Assembly: GCA_949318235.1 (NCBI GenBank)
Contig: OX439127.1
Location: 6,658,534-6,722,533, forward strand
Origin: Ecdyonurus torrentis
Lineage: Eukaryota > Arthropoda > Insecta > Ephemeroptera > Heptageniidae
Direction: 5' to 3'
DNA: 64,000 nt
Position 1 is the stretch's first letter; each line of letters begins with the position of its first letter. Both the position numbers and the translations under genes were made by a program. Below the pieces are notes generated by a model. The model had not been told where the DNA came from. It did no database searches and saw nothing but the letters and a program-made list of their open reading frames with translations. Below, piece after piece: positions 13,647 to 26,699 of this stretch.

Positions 13647-13664
13647 CCCCCCCCCCCCCCCCCC
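13647..13664 (+). repeat. C18 homopolymer
   Basis: Uninterrupted run of 18 C within AT-rich sequence. Its length is liable to sequencing error. Confidence 0.9.
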
Positions 13665-13829
13665 GCATAAAACGTTTCAAAATTGAAGTACGTACAAAAA
13701 TTACTACGTAATAAATATGTTAGCAAATTTTTAGCGTAATTTGTTCAATGCTGCAGCGTTTGCTATATTGCATTATGACTATTCAACCATAAAAATGTTT
13801 GGTTTTTTTTTTTTTTAAATTAAACATTC

Positions 13830-14172
13830 TTAAAGGAATAGAACAGAGAAAAACATAAGCATTTATATCACAAAACACTTGATGGGATTTACATAAATAA
13901 CATTAGTTTGTCTCAAAACCCAACAGTAGCCCCGTAGCAGTGATCAGAATATTCGATTTATGCAACCCGCACAACATTTTCATTTTAATTTATGCATGTT
14001 TCTGACGTCATAAACATGAATTTTTACGCAAATTGCATACTTTGCTATTTTTTTATGATCTCTTATGGGGCTACAATAACATTCTGGTAAAAATTGTCTT
14101 CAGTTTTGAAGATCCCATTTCGTGTTTATTCATTAAAAAGCACATGTTGTTTTATGTGGTCTATGGCTTTAA
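13830..14172. mobile_element. TTAA-flanked MITE, family 5 (copy 1)
   Basis: TTAA then AGGAATAG at the left and CTATGGCT then TTAA at the right. The interior carries TGACGTCATAAACATGA and CACATGTTGTTTTATGTGG. TTAA flanks suggest piggyBac-like mobilisation. Four more copies are seen here. Confidence 0.75.
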
Positions 14173-14179
14173 AATGAAT

Positions 14180-15480
14180 TTTTGACTTACAGCATTATTT
14201 AAATTTTTTCCTGTGCATGTTTTCACGTTTATCTATCCAAGACTGGATGTGCAGTTGCAAAATAATACATTTACAGCAGCATAAAAAAAATCTACAGTAA
14301 ACGGAAAAGGAGGTAATCATCGGTTAATTTTTGTTAAAAACTTTCTATGTATGTCTTGTATGTTTTGTGATCCTAATTTAAATTTCCTCAGAATCGGTGG
14401 GAAAGTTTTCTCAAAAAGACACAAAAAGCGTGTTTTTCCTCATAAGCTTAATGATAAATTAAGGTACCCTTAGCTTTCCCCCGTTCCTCCATGCGCTAAA
14501 CCGATGAGTTCCATGAACACGGAAAAATTAATTACACGTAATTTATTCTGAATTTCTCTCATTACATTGCAATTGATGCTAAATAAAATAGCATGCATCA
14601 ATGAATATACTGTACTGTAAAACATAATATTTTTATGTTACTTTAATGATGAATTTTATTATAGACTCAAGTCTCTCTGGGCAGTTATATCTAATGTTTA
14701 AACTGTTGCAACTAATTTAATTTGTAAGTTAAACTTTGAAATTAGGTTAGCGCAGCATATGACACTATAGAGCTACGTAAAAATATTTTGAATTTAATTC
14801 TAAAGCAAATATTATTAATGTGCAAAACCTTTTTTTCTGTTCAACTTCTGTGTCATGCGTGAGTTTTGTTATATTATATATAATGTCATGCGCATACACT
14901 CGATTCGATTTTTCATATTTTTTTCTCCTTGCTATGAATATTTAGCTTTTTTATGAATAGTTTCCTATCAACAAATTCATACGTAAACGCATCTTTAGGC
15001 AAAACAAAAACTATGATAATTAAAATACACTTAATTTGTTATGTTTAAATTTTAAAATTTAGTGAACTCCAAATCTAAAATCATGCTGCATTTATACCTA
15101 AAGTACACCCTACAAAAACTAATTTAATATGTAAATTAAAGCTTCAAATTAGGTTACCACAGCATGTCTTAGTGCAGAGCTACATAAAAAATGTTTCAAT
15201 TTTATTCTAAAAAGAATAATAATAATAGGCAAAACCTATTTTCTGTTCATGTTATGCGTGAGTTTTGTTATATTTTTATGTTATGCGCATACCCTCATTT
15301 AGATTTCTCATTATTATTGCTCCTTTTTTAATTTTAATTTACGTGCTCTAATTTTAGGTTGTGATTAAATATAATAATAAATATTTAAATAAGAATGATA
15401 AGAATTCATTCAAACATCTCTAGGTACACAAAAAAAATCATGCTTTTAACAATGATAAACGTAACAATGATAAAAAAAAA
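14180..15480. other. No gene; diverged two-copy repeat
   Basis: 14700-14900 and 15110-15300 share the order TTAATTTGTAAGTTAAA / TTAATATGTAAATTAAA, then GAGCTACGTAAAAAT / GAGCTACATAAAAAA and GTGAGTTTTGTTATAT, so this is an old duplication of about 420 bp spacing. Nothing coding. Confidence 0.6.
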
Positions 15481-15488
15481 AAAAAAAA

Positions 15489-15791
15489 CGTAAAACAGCT
15501 TGACCAAAAAAGTTGTGTAATATCCTGACAAACCTGAAAATCAGTGTTTTTTTGGCCGGAGTCGTTGATTTCTAATTTATATTCCATTCACAAAATGACA
15601 CTGGCGATCAATAACGTCACAGCTCGCCCGGTTTACGCGCGCGTAAAACAATTAAGCGAGTTGTGACATCATCAGTGACCGCCAGTGAATGGAAAATAAA
15701 TTAGAAATCAACGACTCTGGCGAAATCAACGTTGATTTTCAGTTTGTTAGGATATTGCACAACTTTTTTGTTCTAGGTGATATACGCCTTT
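15489..15791. mobile_element. Long-palindrome MITE, family 6 (copy 1)
   Basis: The left arm (ACCAAAAAAGTTGTGTAATA, then TCGTTGATTTCTAATTTA) pairs with the right arm (TAAATTAGAAATCAACGA, then GATATTGCACAACTTTTTTG). The arms are about 140 bp, so nearly the whole element folds as one hairpin. It contains GACGTCA-like and CGCGCG motifs at the centre. Confidence 0.8.
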
Positions 15792-15794
15792 AAT

Positions 15795-17000
15795 ACGGCA
15801 TAATTTATGCTACATTGCATAAAAAATTATGTTATATAGCATAATTATTATGTAGTACAGCATTACTATTTATGATGTTCCAATTTAGTATAATTTATGC
15901 TATAATTATATAAATGCAGCATAAATTACGTTATTTATTCTTTCCGTGTATAATCAAAATTTTAATGCTCCTCTGTGACAGTGAAAATAATTGTTGAGTT
16001 ATGCTTATGCATGTCCAATAAAACTCTTCTTTAGTATTAAAATTAAAGAAAACATGCATCATATGGAAATAAAAGTATATAACATTTACAGTATTCATGT
16101 GTCACATACTTTATATGTTATGGCTCTATCCCCTCTCCCTTATTTCTATATACAATAGGATTAAAGATAACCATATAATAATACGTAAATTAAAATTAAA
16201 AATTAATCAAATTTAAATCTTTTAAAAGTATTATGACTAGCAATTACACAAAATATCTAATGTTTGTGTGCATTGTGCATACACATAGAGGTGTTTTGCA
16301 ATTCATACGACTCATAAAAAAGGGTTTCAACACAGATTAAGAAGCTAAAGAAAAGTACTGTTATTGCAGATAAGTTTTTTTTAACCATTTATAATATTTT
16401 TGTACGATAATATTTATTTTTAAACTGTAAAAAGTAAAAATAGATTTTCGTAGCTATTTGTCAGTCTATGACGCCGTATAAATAAGGCTATCAATCTCCC
16501 TATCACATATAATCGTGCAATTTATATCCTAATTTGAAATTTGATAGCTAAATTAAAAGTAGGTTTTACTCATTTCTCAATCACAATATAATCAATTGAT
16601 GCATTTTAGGTTAATTTTACCGTATATTAAAATAAAATTTAGTAGGGAAACAGTACTTGATTCGAAATGGAATTGATTGGACATGGAATTGATTCGACAA
16701 AATAAAGGTGGTGGGGATGGTGTAGAAGAAATGACGACTGTGGTACATTCTTTTTTAATGATTCTAAAAACAGAATTTGATATTTGGTACGGCCTAATGT
16801 GTTTCTCTCTTACTCATTTATTAGTCTATTTAAAACAAGACATATCGTTTATAATTGTTATTTACTTTATTATAACAAAATTTTGAGTGAACTACTTTAT
16901 TGTTTGAATTTCCGTGGCTTTCAATTTTTAAACAATAAATAAATATTTAAATATATCCTAAATATCTTACACTTTAATTTCCTATCGTACGTAAGCTACC
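15795..17000. other. No gene; AT-rich palindromic repeat at 15790-15955
   Basis: GGCATAATTTATGCTACATT and GCAGCATAAATTACGTTATT are inverted partners; related motifs occur at 25.2, 25.7, 33.2 and 56.1 kb. The remainder shows nothing recognisable. Confidence 0.5.
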
Positions 17001-17017
17001 TGGCAAAAAAAAATCTT

Positions 17018-17275
17018 ATAGGCGTGGAACACCTTGAACAAAATTAATTTGGCCGGAGTCATTGATTTTTTATTTATTTTATATTCACAAAATACCAGAT
17101 GCGGGTATATGACGTCAGAGCTTGCCTGTTTACGCGTGAGTGGAGCAGAGAATTAGACTCCATAAACCCGCATCTGTCATTTTGTGAATAGAAAATAAAT
17201 TATCAACGGCTCCGGCCAAATCAACGTTGATTTGTGTAAGGTATGTTACGTTATAAGACTTTCTTTGCGCCTTTA
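17018..17275. mobile_element. Long-palindrome MITE, family 6 (copy 2)
   Basis: Starts TAGGCGTGGAACACCTTGAA and ends GCGCCTTTA. The arms share GGCCGGAGTCATTGAT / GGCTCCGGCC and TTCACAAAATACCAGATGCG / CGCATCTGTCATTTTGTGAA. Confidence 0.78.
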
Positions 17276-17861
17276 TGATAGTAGTGTAGTGATATAGTTT
17301 TAGGTCAAAATAATGGTACCAATATTAATAATGGTAAAAATCAGCTTTGGTACTACATTTTTGACCTAAGCTTTAAAATATTCAGTATAATGACGCCTAC
17401 ACTATAGCGGAATATATCAAGTAACTAAATTGCAATATTTAATGCGAGGTATGTATTGTATATATGCACAAAACTTTATCTCATGGCATGCAAGTCAAGT
17501 ATTAATTGTCAATACCAGGTTAATATTTACCTACTATAATGAACAGGATTTATGTCGTTCATATATAATTTTTTCCTGTTTATATTTTTACTATGGAAAA
17601 CACTTTATATATTGTTTTTTTTCTTTCTTCGAGTGCGATGTGAAATGTATGCTCCTTGCAGATCTCTATTGAATTGCCAAGCAAGCGACGTGACTCCGCA
17701 CGAGCCCCTCGTGTCCACACGGACGTGTAGCCCGCTCTGCGCTGTGTACGTTCGTTCATTCACATTCACACTCGCTTCCTTATACTGATGCCCTGATGCT
17801 ATATCAACCTTCATACCAACATGCCAACTTAAGACTATAATAAAACTAAATAAAAACTCTA

Positions 17862-18164
17862 TAGGGTGTGTACGCATGACGTCATTCTGAATGCCTTTCG
17901 ATGCTCTTCTTGAGCAATGAATAACATTGCTCAGCATAGGACAAAGGTAGTTTTTGGCTATTTGCTTTGGAAAATTAGCTACTTTTTGGTCATTATTATT
18001 TTTCTTGCATACTTGAGGTACTGATTCCACCTGTTAACAGCATCAATGCTCTCAAAAAAATTGCGAAGTACTTTTAAACTGGCAAAATGTGCCATTTTCC
18101 TATACCAGCCAATGTTATTAAGTACTCACTTGACGTTGACTTTAACATGTATGAAACTACCCTA
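17862..18164. mobile_element. TA-flanked MITE, family 1 (copy c)
   Basis: Begins TAGGGTGTGTACGCATGACG and ends with ACTACCCTA, flanked by TA. The core GAGCAATGAATAACATTGCT is a near-palindrome. A fairly intact member. Confidence 0.8.
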
Positions 18165-19020
18165 TACAGTGTTTGAAACTTTTTTCATTCATAGCATGCT
18201 TCATCTTCTACAACTTTTTTTCTTTCTCCTTCTTCAAACGTTAAAAAAAATTTATAACAATTTTATTATACAAAAGTTTTATATTATAATATTTTATGTC
18301 AATAATTGGGACTGACATTTCTACGTAGAACACGAGTATTTTTTTAACATAGGTTATTAAGTAGCCTGAGTAATAAACTCAAATTATTTAAAATATTTCA
18401 TAATAGCTTTTGCTCATAATTTATCATAAGGAAGTTCATCGAAAGAAAAAAAAAGTAAAATAAAGACTCAATATAAATAAATAAATAAGATAATAAAAGG
18501 AAAATAAATTTATTTTGTAATAAAGGGATATTATTTTTATCTAAATGAATAATAATGAAAATTACAAGAGAGTTAATGAATACTATAACAGTATGTTATG
18601 GTGAAGATTCGGCGACCAAAACACGACCAACACACGAATGCATTGGAATTTATACGTGCATTTTTTTTTTTTTTTTTGCTTGGCGTTTATTTAACAAATT
18701 TTAAAACGAAAAAAAGTATGAATCATTTCAATTATATTTACCTGGTTTGTGCAAAGTGCAACCAAACTTGTAATATATAACACAATATCAAATATTAATT
18801 TTACTACAAATGCTATTTGAAGTTTAAATATATAAGTAAAATGAATAAACTGAAATAATAATAAGATTCAACTTTGGCATTTTCACACTCTAACTATAAG
18901 ATGTCCAGCAATAGATGTACATACAAAGAAAAATAGTTGAAAAATAGTTACAGAAAAAAGCACAACACATAAATTATTAGATAAATTATACAATACATTA
19001 CTATGTCATAAACTTTGCTA

Positions 19021-19337
19021 TAGAGAGGATGTATTCATGTAAGAGTCGACGCCATATGTGAGCACTAAGCAATGTAAGCATGGCAAAATGACACATTTTA
19101 ACGGTTTAAAAATACTTGACAATATTGTGAAAGCATTGATGAAATTACTAGGTTGAATCAGGTTTCAAGTATGTGAGGAAAATAAGAATGAAAAATTAAA
19201 ATAAATAAATTTTGAAATATAATAGCAAAAAAAAAAAAAATAATAATAAAAAGTCCTGTGCTGAGCAATGTTATTCAGTATGCTTCAGTATGGTGGCGAA
19301 GCGCATTAAGTATGACTTCACGTGCATACACACCCTA
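19021..19337. mobile_element. TA-flanked MITE, family 1 (copy d), degraded
   Basis: The right end GCATACACACCCTA is preserved and the left end is mutated (TAGAGAGG). The interior is alignable to copies b and c, with small A-rich insertions. Confidence 0.65.
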
Positions 19338-19638
19338 TTCTGAACAACATATTATTTTGTTACAATATAATAGCAACTTCTGCAGTAACAGCACTTGAGA
19401 TATGAAATATGGATGTATGAGATAAACATATCGCAGTCTTAGCAATATCATCTTAAAATTAAATACACATTATATCACTTTTATAATATCATGCTTCACT
19501 GCAGATAAAACAGTGAATATCTCGGTATTTATATATATGATACTTTTATTTATCTACAATATGAAGTTCTGAAATCTAAGACTTTACTTTTATATTCAGA
19601 TGAACTAATGTAGACACAAGACACATACCCACACAAAT

Positions 19639-20507
19639 CAGGGGCGGATCCAGGAATTGTGTTTGGGGGGGGGGGGCGATCTCCTAGAAAATTAACAATG
19701 TAGGACCAGGGGGGGGGGGGTTAGCGCGCCGCAGGCGAAAAATTTTATTTGGCCACGCCCCTTTTTGGAAAATATTGCAAAATTAGTATGCCTTTGAAAA
19801 AACATTCTTGAATTGCAAAATTTTTGATTTGGTAGTTTTTTTTTTTTTTTTTTTATGTAAGCAAAAAGAAATAAGTAAAAGTTGGACAAATGATTTCTGA
19901 AATATTTTCTATTTTCATCTCTTTGTAAAATTATTAATGTTATTTCACTGAAAAAAAAAAAAAAAAAAAAAAAACTTGAAAAAAAAAGAGCAAAATTTAA
20001 ATAAATTATTAATATTGTGTATTATTTTATTATTATTAATTTATTTTTTATTATTATTTTTTTTATACAACAATTTACTAAAAATTGTTTTGCAATTTTT
20101 CAAACTATAATCGATATTGTAAAACATAAAACTTATATTTGGATGGAAAAATATTTTGAGATAAAAATTATAAAATTTACATTGAAGTTTTTTTTTTTTA
20201 GTTCTTATCGCGAGCAAAATATTTCGTGGATGTCCAATTATTAACAGAACTACATCTCTGATATATTACCCTGATGACATGACAACTAGGGGATGTTAAA
20301 AAAATTATTTTTTGTTATACTGTATTTACTGTAGTCAGGATTCAAACGCTTATCCAGCAATAAAAGTTGCGCCGAAGGCGCAAAAAAAATTTTTTTCGAC
20401 TAAATTTTTTTCAACTTTTGCTCATTTTTTTCCACCCACGTGGGCCGTTTGGGGGGGGGGGGGGGGGGCGGTGGCCCCCACCGCCCCCCCCCCTGGATTT
20501 GCCCCTG
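19639..20507. mobile_element. hAT-like non-autonomous transposon, family 3, 869 bp
   Basis: The ends CAGGGGCGGATCCAGG and CCTGGATTTGCCCCTG are imperfect inverted repeats. A perfect 8-bp duplication ACACAAAT lies at 19631-19638 and 20508-20515. Long G or C runs sit inside each end, and the AT-rich centre has no transposase. A CAGGGGCGGAT-type terminus is typical of hAT elements. Confidence 0.92.
20459..20493. other. GC hairpin inside hAT-like element end
   Basis: G10 plus CGGTGG, a CCC loop, then CCACCG plus C10 form a 16-bp perfect stem. It is preceded by more G, making an 18-G run at 20451-20468. The run is also a potential G-quadruplex. Confidence 0.85.
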
Positions 20508-20793
20508 ACACAAATATCATATCAGTTTTTATTTCAAGCAAATACTGTATTTATTTATATTATTTTTCATGATTTAATTTTTTAAAGTTATATATTATGT
20601 AACAAAATCTTTTTCTAATTTTTATTTTTAGTAAAACTGACACCCTATAATATATAGTTTATTTATACAATTGTTAGTTTTTTTTATCATTATAAATTTT
20701 ATAACGTATAAGTGTTGTTATTATAAGCTCAATTATGCTACAACTACAAAATATGAGAAATTGTAGTAGTTATAAATAATATTTAACAAAAAG

Positions 20794-20827
<34 letters not shown>

Positions 20828-21119
20828 GAAAGGAAAATACAGGTTTGCAAATGAAGAGTTTTTGTTCACCGTTTAATATTAGCTAACTCTTTGTAACAAG
20901 AATAGAGAAGCTTTATAGAATAGCATGACTGTACTCCTTACCAAGTATTGGCTGGAGCCACTGCTGGGCTTCTGGGTGCGTGCGTACGTGGAGTGTGAGA
21001 GGCGTGAGAGCACAACATGTTGCACGATGTATGTACCGAAATGAAATGAATAACCTGCACTTTTAGTAATGCTTTTCAGTCTATAGTTGTGCAGGTTTTT
21101 CATTTCCTTGCGGTACATA

Positions 21120-21250
21120 TTTTCCATGACGACGCAAAGCATTCGGGAGGTGCATTATCGATGTGATTGCAGCCTACATAGACGTTTCCACGATTTATCT
21201 AGACTGTCATGGCGAATGTCGGGCTGTGTTTATAAACTTTGTACGACCTT
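21120..21250 (-). repeat. SINE-tail-like repeat (family S)
   Basis: Contains GCATTCGGGAGGTGCATTAT, GTTTCCACGATTTATCTAGA and GTCGGGCTGTGT, the conserved blocks of a repeat seen seven times here. Solitary copy outside the tandem array. Confidence 0.65.
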
Positions 21251-21796
21251 TGTGTGCTGTTTCCATTAATTGGAAAGCTCTAACCTGTCATTAAAATAAT
21301 GTTTAGGGGAAAAAAAAAAGAAAAAGGAAAAGGAAGCAATTTCCAACTTCATATTGGACTAGAACAATCATCCCCCTTTTTTTTTATACATGAAGAGAGT
21401 TGTGAAATGAACTTGTAAAATGAGTTGTTCATTTTTTCTAAAAAGTTACACAATTATAAAAAAAAAATACCACTGACAGTTGATAAAAAGTTATGCCATT
21501 CTAATTTAAATGCAAATTATTTACATTTAACACCTTTTCATCATAATATAAATACATTGAATAATTTGCTTATTGAATAGCTTTGTTTTTACGTAATTTA
21601 AAAGAGCTCACTCATTCTTTAGTTACTTTGGTTGATTTTTTTAACTTGTAATTCAATAAAAATTATGTTATAATGAATAATGGATATTTACTCAGGATAG
21701 TATATTTAAATATAAACTGAAGTTGTATAGGAAGAAGTAATAAAAATCACGATCAGGCGTTTTCATGCATTGTATGCCACTGACAGAGTGTAACAA

Positions 21797-21818
21797 AATC
21801 AATCAATCAGTCAGTCAG

Positions 21819-21888
<70 letters not shown>
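21797..21888 (+). repeat. (AATC)n microsatellite with AGTC interruption
   Basis: AATC units with three AGTC variants near the start. Confidence 0.95.
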
Positions 21889-21889
<1 letters not shown>

Positions 21890-22408
21890 GCTGTCAATAT
21901 ATACATATATACCTTTTGTAAGGTAGCTTGACATACTTGACTGCATGAATTCATCATGCCACTTATTGGTTAAAAAATAGGTAAAAAAAGAAAAGAACTT
22001 TCATAATATTTTATGCATAATAAAATCAATTAACTTTGTAAATTACTTAAACGTTTTGTAAGTACTTTGGAAATTAGAATTTAAAAGTGTGCTATAAAAG
22101 TAAAGATTTTATGACAACTATAAAGTTTGCGCATATAACAAATTGTCGTAGACACACGGTCATGAATATTTACTAATTGTCTGCTGCAACCAACTTCTTT
22201 TGTTAATGACATTTTCTTATATTTTAACTGCTTATTTATTGGAGGTAACAACACTCATATAATATTATACTAATTTAATCTCATTTCTATATAAATTTTT
22301 ACGTGTATCTTTTTCAACTAAAAATATATATTATATAATCATTATTAATTTATCAATATTAGTCCAAAATAAATAAACCTTATGCAATGAAGTATAAACT
22401 TGATCTTA

Positions 22409-22711
22409 TAGGGTTTAACTATGCATTCATGTAATTGTCGACGCCATGTTGGATCACTCAGTAACGGTAAGGGAAAATAACATATTTTGCCAGTTTAAAA
22501 GTACTAAGCAATATCTTTGAGAGCATTGATGCTGTTAATAGGTAAAATTAGTAAAGTATAGTAATCTCAAGAAAAAAAAAAAAAAAAAAAAAACGATTTC
22601 CCAAAGTAAATATCCAATTTGTTCCATGTCAAGCAATGTTGTTCATCGCTCCAGTATGGCGACAAAGCGCATTCAGTATGAGTTCGTGCGGATATACCGT
22701 GATGTACCGTA
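22409..22711. mobile_element. TA-flanked MITE, family 1 (copy e), degraded
   Basis: Left end TAGGGTTTAAC followed by the family interior (GTCGACGCCATGTTGG); the right end is eroded. Interrupted by an A tract near 22570-22593. Confidence 0.6.
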
Positions 22712-22877
22712 TAGCAATTTACTGTACATAGATTATTGAAGCCCTCTACATATCTCTCTCTCTCTCTCTCTCTCTCTTTCTAAACGCACCAATTATAAAT
22801 TGTGATATTAATGTTCACGGAAGTTATCGGTTTAGCGCGCGAGGGAACGCTAATTTTACATTTTGCTTTGAAGACAC

Positions 22878-22909
<32 letters not shown>

Positions 22910-23494
22910 TTTGCGATTTTTGAGAAAACTACTGCATTGATTCCGGAGATATTTAAATGAGAAATACTAGCCATACTTTTACGTGTTTTAAGACAGACAA
23001 TTTTTAAGAATTTTTTTAACTGATAACCTTTATTGGCGATTTTGTAACTTAACTTTCTCTGTTATCTCCACCTCTTAGATTTAGATATCGGTTTTTGAGA
23101 ACCCCCGCCCCCCCCTATCAAAAAAATCTGTATTTAATTATTATTTGGCACTATAAAAGCTTATTTGAAACACACATTTTTATTCAACTCACCAAAAACA
23201 ATTCACAAGTCTAAACCATCTATACCGCTAAAAACGTTTGTTTGATGTTATATGCTCAGTAATGTATTTATGTGTTCAAGCATGTAGGCACTTTTTTTAT
23301 ACAAAAATCTCATAAAAAAAAGTCTCTGTATAGAATGCTATAGAAATATACGAACACCTCTAATATATTTTTTAAACTTTTTCAATAAAGTTTTTAATTG
23401 CTATGAGAACACAATTAAAAATGTAATAATAGCTTGATCCTTTAATACAATAGCATTTAACTTAATAATTTTGAGTTCATCATTATATATTCTA

Positions 23495-23635
23495 TAGGTT
23501 GTGTGCGCATGACGTCATTCTGAGTGCTTTTCGATGCTCATCTTGAGCAATGAATAACATTGCTCAGTATAGGGCACAGGTAGTTTTTGGCTATTATCTT
23601 TGGAAATTAGCTGTTTTTTTGGTTATTATTATTTT
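23495..23635. mobile_element. TA-flanked MITE, family 1 (copy f), left half only
   Basis: TAGGTTGTGTGCGCATGACG and the following core match copy c through about 23635, where LINE reverse transcriptase sequence begins. The right half is absent downstream, so LINE insertion was accompanied by loss of flanking DNA. Confidence 0.65.
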
Positions 23636-24775
23636 ATGATTTATGATGATCTAGAAAATAAAAACTTATGCGTTGCGTTGTGTTTTGATTTTTCGAAAGC
23701 TTTCGATTGCTTACCACCTGAATTCTTTTTAGCAGAACTTGAGAGTATAGGAGCAGATGAAAATTCTTTGAAACTTTTTAAATCTTTTTTATCTGGTCGG
23801 TATCAATACGTTGAAATTAAACATAACTCAGATAACGTAATAAACAATACTGCTAAATCTGACGTTATTCCAGTGACCCTAGGTGTGCCCCAAGGTTCTA
23901 AATTGGGACCCCGTATCTATAACTTTACAACACGCAATTTAGCTAAATCTCTAACATATGCACAGCAAACTACATTATGCTGATGATAACAATTCAAAGG
24001 TTGCCGCTAAAACTTCGCATGATCTTGAATTTAGGGCAAATTTAACTGTCCGAGAATTTAATGACTCGTGTAAAATTAGCAGGTTGCTTTTGAATGGTAA
24101 TAAAACACTATATCTTAATTTTCATTTACCGTCGCAAAATTTAAATCAACCTTTAAATTTTTACCTTGACAATGAGCCGATTAACGAAGTTAAGAACACA
24201 AAATTTCTCGGCCTAAATATTTGTAATGACTTAAACTGGGCTTTACATGTTGACACAATTGCTAAGAAAATAAACTCTGGCAATTTTGCACTTTTCTCAA
24301 TTCGTAATTTAGTATCTGAATCATCACTTGTCTCAATCTATTATGCTTACATATTTTCCCATTTAAATTATGGAATTATCTTTTGGGGCAGTGACAACAA
24401 ATGTATGCAACGTTTATTTATCTTGCAAAAAAGAGCAGTTAGAACTATGAAAAATATTGGCAACTATGAATCATGTCGATCTGTATTTACTGAACTAAAA
24501 ATGCTTACATTACCATCTCTGTACATTCTAAACTGCGCCATGTTTAAGAGAAAAAACTCTTCTAAATTTCAGCTTATAAGTGATATATATTGTAAAAATG
24601 GCTAGACAAATGAAATGCACTGTAGTGAAAAGTGTAACGATTGTATATTTAACAAATAAATTTCCATTTTTAGACGAATGCTTTATAATTTTTAGATATT
24701 ATAATATTCAATTACTTACTATTTTACTTATATTTTATTCAGGGTTGTGTCTATTTTTTCTTCTTATTTCCCTGC
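23633..24775 (+). pseudogene. 5'-truncated LINE reverse transcriptase, frameshifted
   Basis: The first frame (to 23983) has LCFDFSKAFDCLP, a thumb-proximal LFKSFLSGRY and GVPQGSKLGP, standard reverse transcriptase blocks of CR1/Jockey-type LINEs. The second frame (about 23958-24605) carries HYADDNN, then NTKFLGLNI and the conserved C-terminal FSHLNYGIIFWGS and LQKRAVRTM motifs. The two frames meet just before the catalytic YADD box, so one frameshift disrupts the enzyme. No endonuclease domain is present, so the copy is a dead 5' truncation. It begins inside the left half of a TA-flanked MITE, whose right half I could not find downstream. A pure GTCT array starts shortly after the coding part and may be the element's repeat tail. 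Confidence 0.85.
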
Positions 24776-24947
<172 letters not shown>

Positions 24948-25364
24948 ATATGTCATGCAATAATTAATTAAATAATTATTAATTCACTTGATGAAGAAAA
25001 ATATTTGCAATATGGGATTGTATAATTGAAAAGGAATTTAAAAAAAATAAAACAAAACCAAGCTCATGAAAATTTTAATAAATAATAATTCATGCATTAA
25101 AGTTTCATTTTTTGAAAGAGAGAGAGAGAGAGAGAGAGAGAGCACGGACAATACTAATAAATAATTAATTCAATTCTGCTATAGATAATTTTCAGTGCAA
25201 TCTTTTTAATACACCATAATTTAACTACGTTACATAGCATAAATGTTATATGTATGTATATAAAATTAGTATTAATGTTGTTCTAATTTAGCATCATTTA
25301 AAAGCTATGCTATTTAATGCAGTGTATATTATGTCATTTTTTTCTTTCCCTGAGAGAGAGAGAG

Positions 25365-25448
25365 AAAAGGGAAAAAATAAATTGAAAAATATACACAGCA
25401 ATCCTGTTTACTTAAATATAGAAATTAGAAAGAAAAAGTTTGTATTTT

Positions 25449-25500
<52 letters not shown>

Positions 25501-25600
25501 AGGGGAAAATAAATTGAAAAATATACACAGCAATCCTGATTACTTAAATATAGAAAATAGAAAGAAAAAGATTTGTATTTTGAGAGATAGAGAGAGAAAG
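25365..25600 (+). repeat. Two-copy tandem repeat with GA microsatellites
   Basis: AATAAATTGAAAAATATACA and CACAGCAATCCTG.TTACTTA occur at 25376 and 25509 (spacing about 133 bp), each followed by a GA run of different length. A local duplication mediated by the GA runs is likely. Confidence 0.85.
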
Positions 25601-25889
25601 ACAGAGACAGTTAAGTATCACGTAAAAATAAATAAAGAAAATTACGCTGCATTTCTACCATTACAGCATAAATATGCTATGCTAAATTAGAACTTAAAAT
25701 AAATAAATAGTTCGTCTATACAACTTAATATTATTTCCCTATATCACTGCTGTTTATGCAGTATAAATTATGCTGCACTGCACAAATGTTGTAGAAAATG
25801 GTCCCTCTGGGCAAGGTTAATACATATATAGGTAATCCAAAGAGAATATCTTTATCCAATTTTCTGTTGCTTTTTAGTTTATTTTATAC

Positions 25890-26690
25890 TGGAATTTATA
25901 TTTTGTTGCCCATTTGATCAATGCAATTTTGACCTGCAATACACGACTCCAGCTGACCAATACTTTTCAATGGGAATCCTATTTGGATTCCCAAGAGAGA
26001 AGAGGATTGATGTTGAGGCAGGCAACAACTAGAAAGGTAGTTCGGTTGATTCACCTAAAGCAGTATTTTGCTTCACACTGTCATATCTAACCCCTTGTTA
26101 AAAGGGGTTACTTTAATAAATCATTGTACAACTAATTTGAATTGCCAGGAAATAAAAATCATATCAGGGCACGCCTAAAAAAGTTAGCTACAGTATTGTC
26201 TTATGAATATCTTATATAAATGTTTTCTTCAGTCGATTAAGTTTGGTTACACCCCCCCTATATAAAAATGTGGCGACCTTATTGCCTATTTTTGTTTTAA
26301 TGACTTTTGCTTGTGCAGCACATGGTTGTGACATTTTAGTAGATGATGCAACTGTCATGCGACTTGTGCGAGATTCCAAGGTGAAGCCTCATTTGGGACT
26401 GGGGCACCACTAACGTAGACGAGTGCAATCTACAAAGCTATTCTTGGTGATTAGATGTTGGAATCTCTCTCTCAGGTTTCATGTCAGTTGCATCATCTCC
26501 TAAGATGTCACAACCACGTGCTGCTCAAGCAATAGTTATGGTAGCTAAAATAGGATATATAGTTAATATAGCAATGGTCTGTGACATTTTTGTAGCTCTT
26601 TATTTAACTATTGTAGTTATGATCAATTTGAGAGAAAAGGATGGCAGAAACCAGCAATGGCCTTGCCATATTATAGTTCGGTAAAAATCT
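25890..26690 (+). other. Unassigned coding-like fragments
   Basis: Three short open stretches stand out from the AT-rich background. About 25885-26031 reads FDLQYTTPADQYFSMGILFG and ends at TAG. About 26300-26413 reads [20 protein letters not shown] and ends at TAA. About 26477-26684 follows a pyrimidine-rich CTCTCTCAG acceptor and reads PRAAQAIVMVAKIGYIVNIA followed by a hydrophobic segment. The last has a pattern (A..A..AK...NI..V) loosely like the second helix of CD225/dispanin proteins, but I cannot establish this. No joined frame is evident. They may be decayed gene or transposon pieces. Confidence 0.25.
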
Positions 26691-26699
26691 TGCTAGCAC

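Noticed and set aside
16677..16886. 69-residue frame starting MDMELIRQNKGGGDGVEE
   Set aside because: Looks superficially protein-like at the start, but becomes AT-driven hydrophobic sequence with no family signature.
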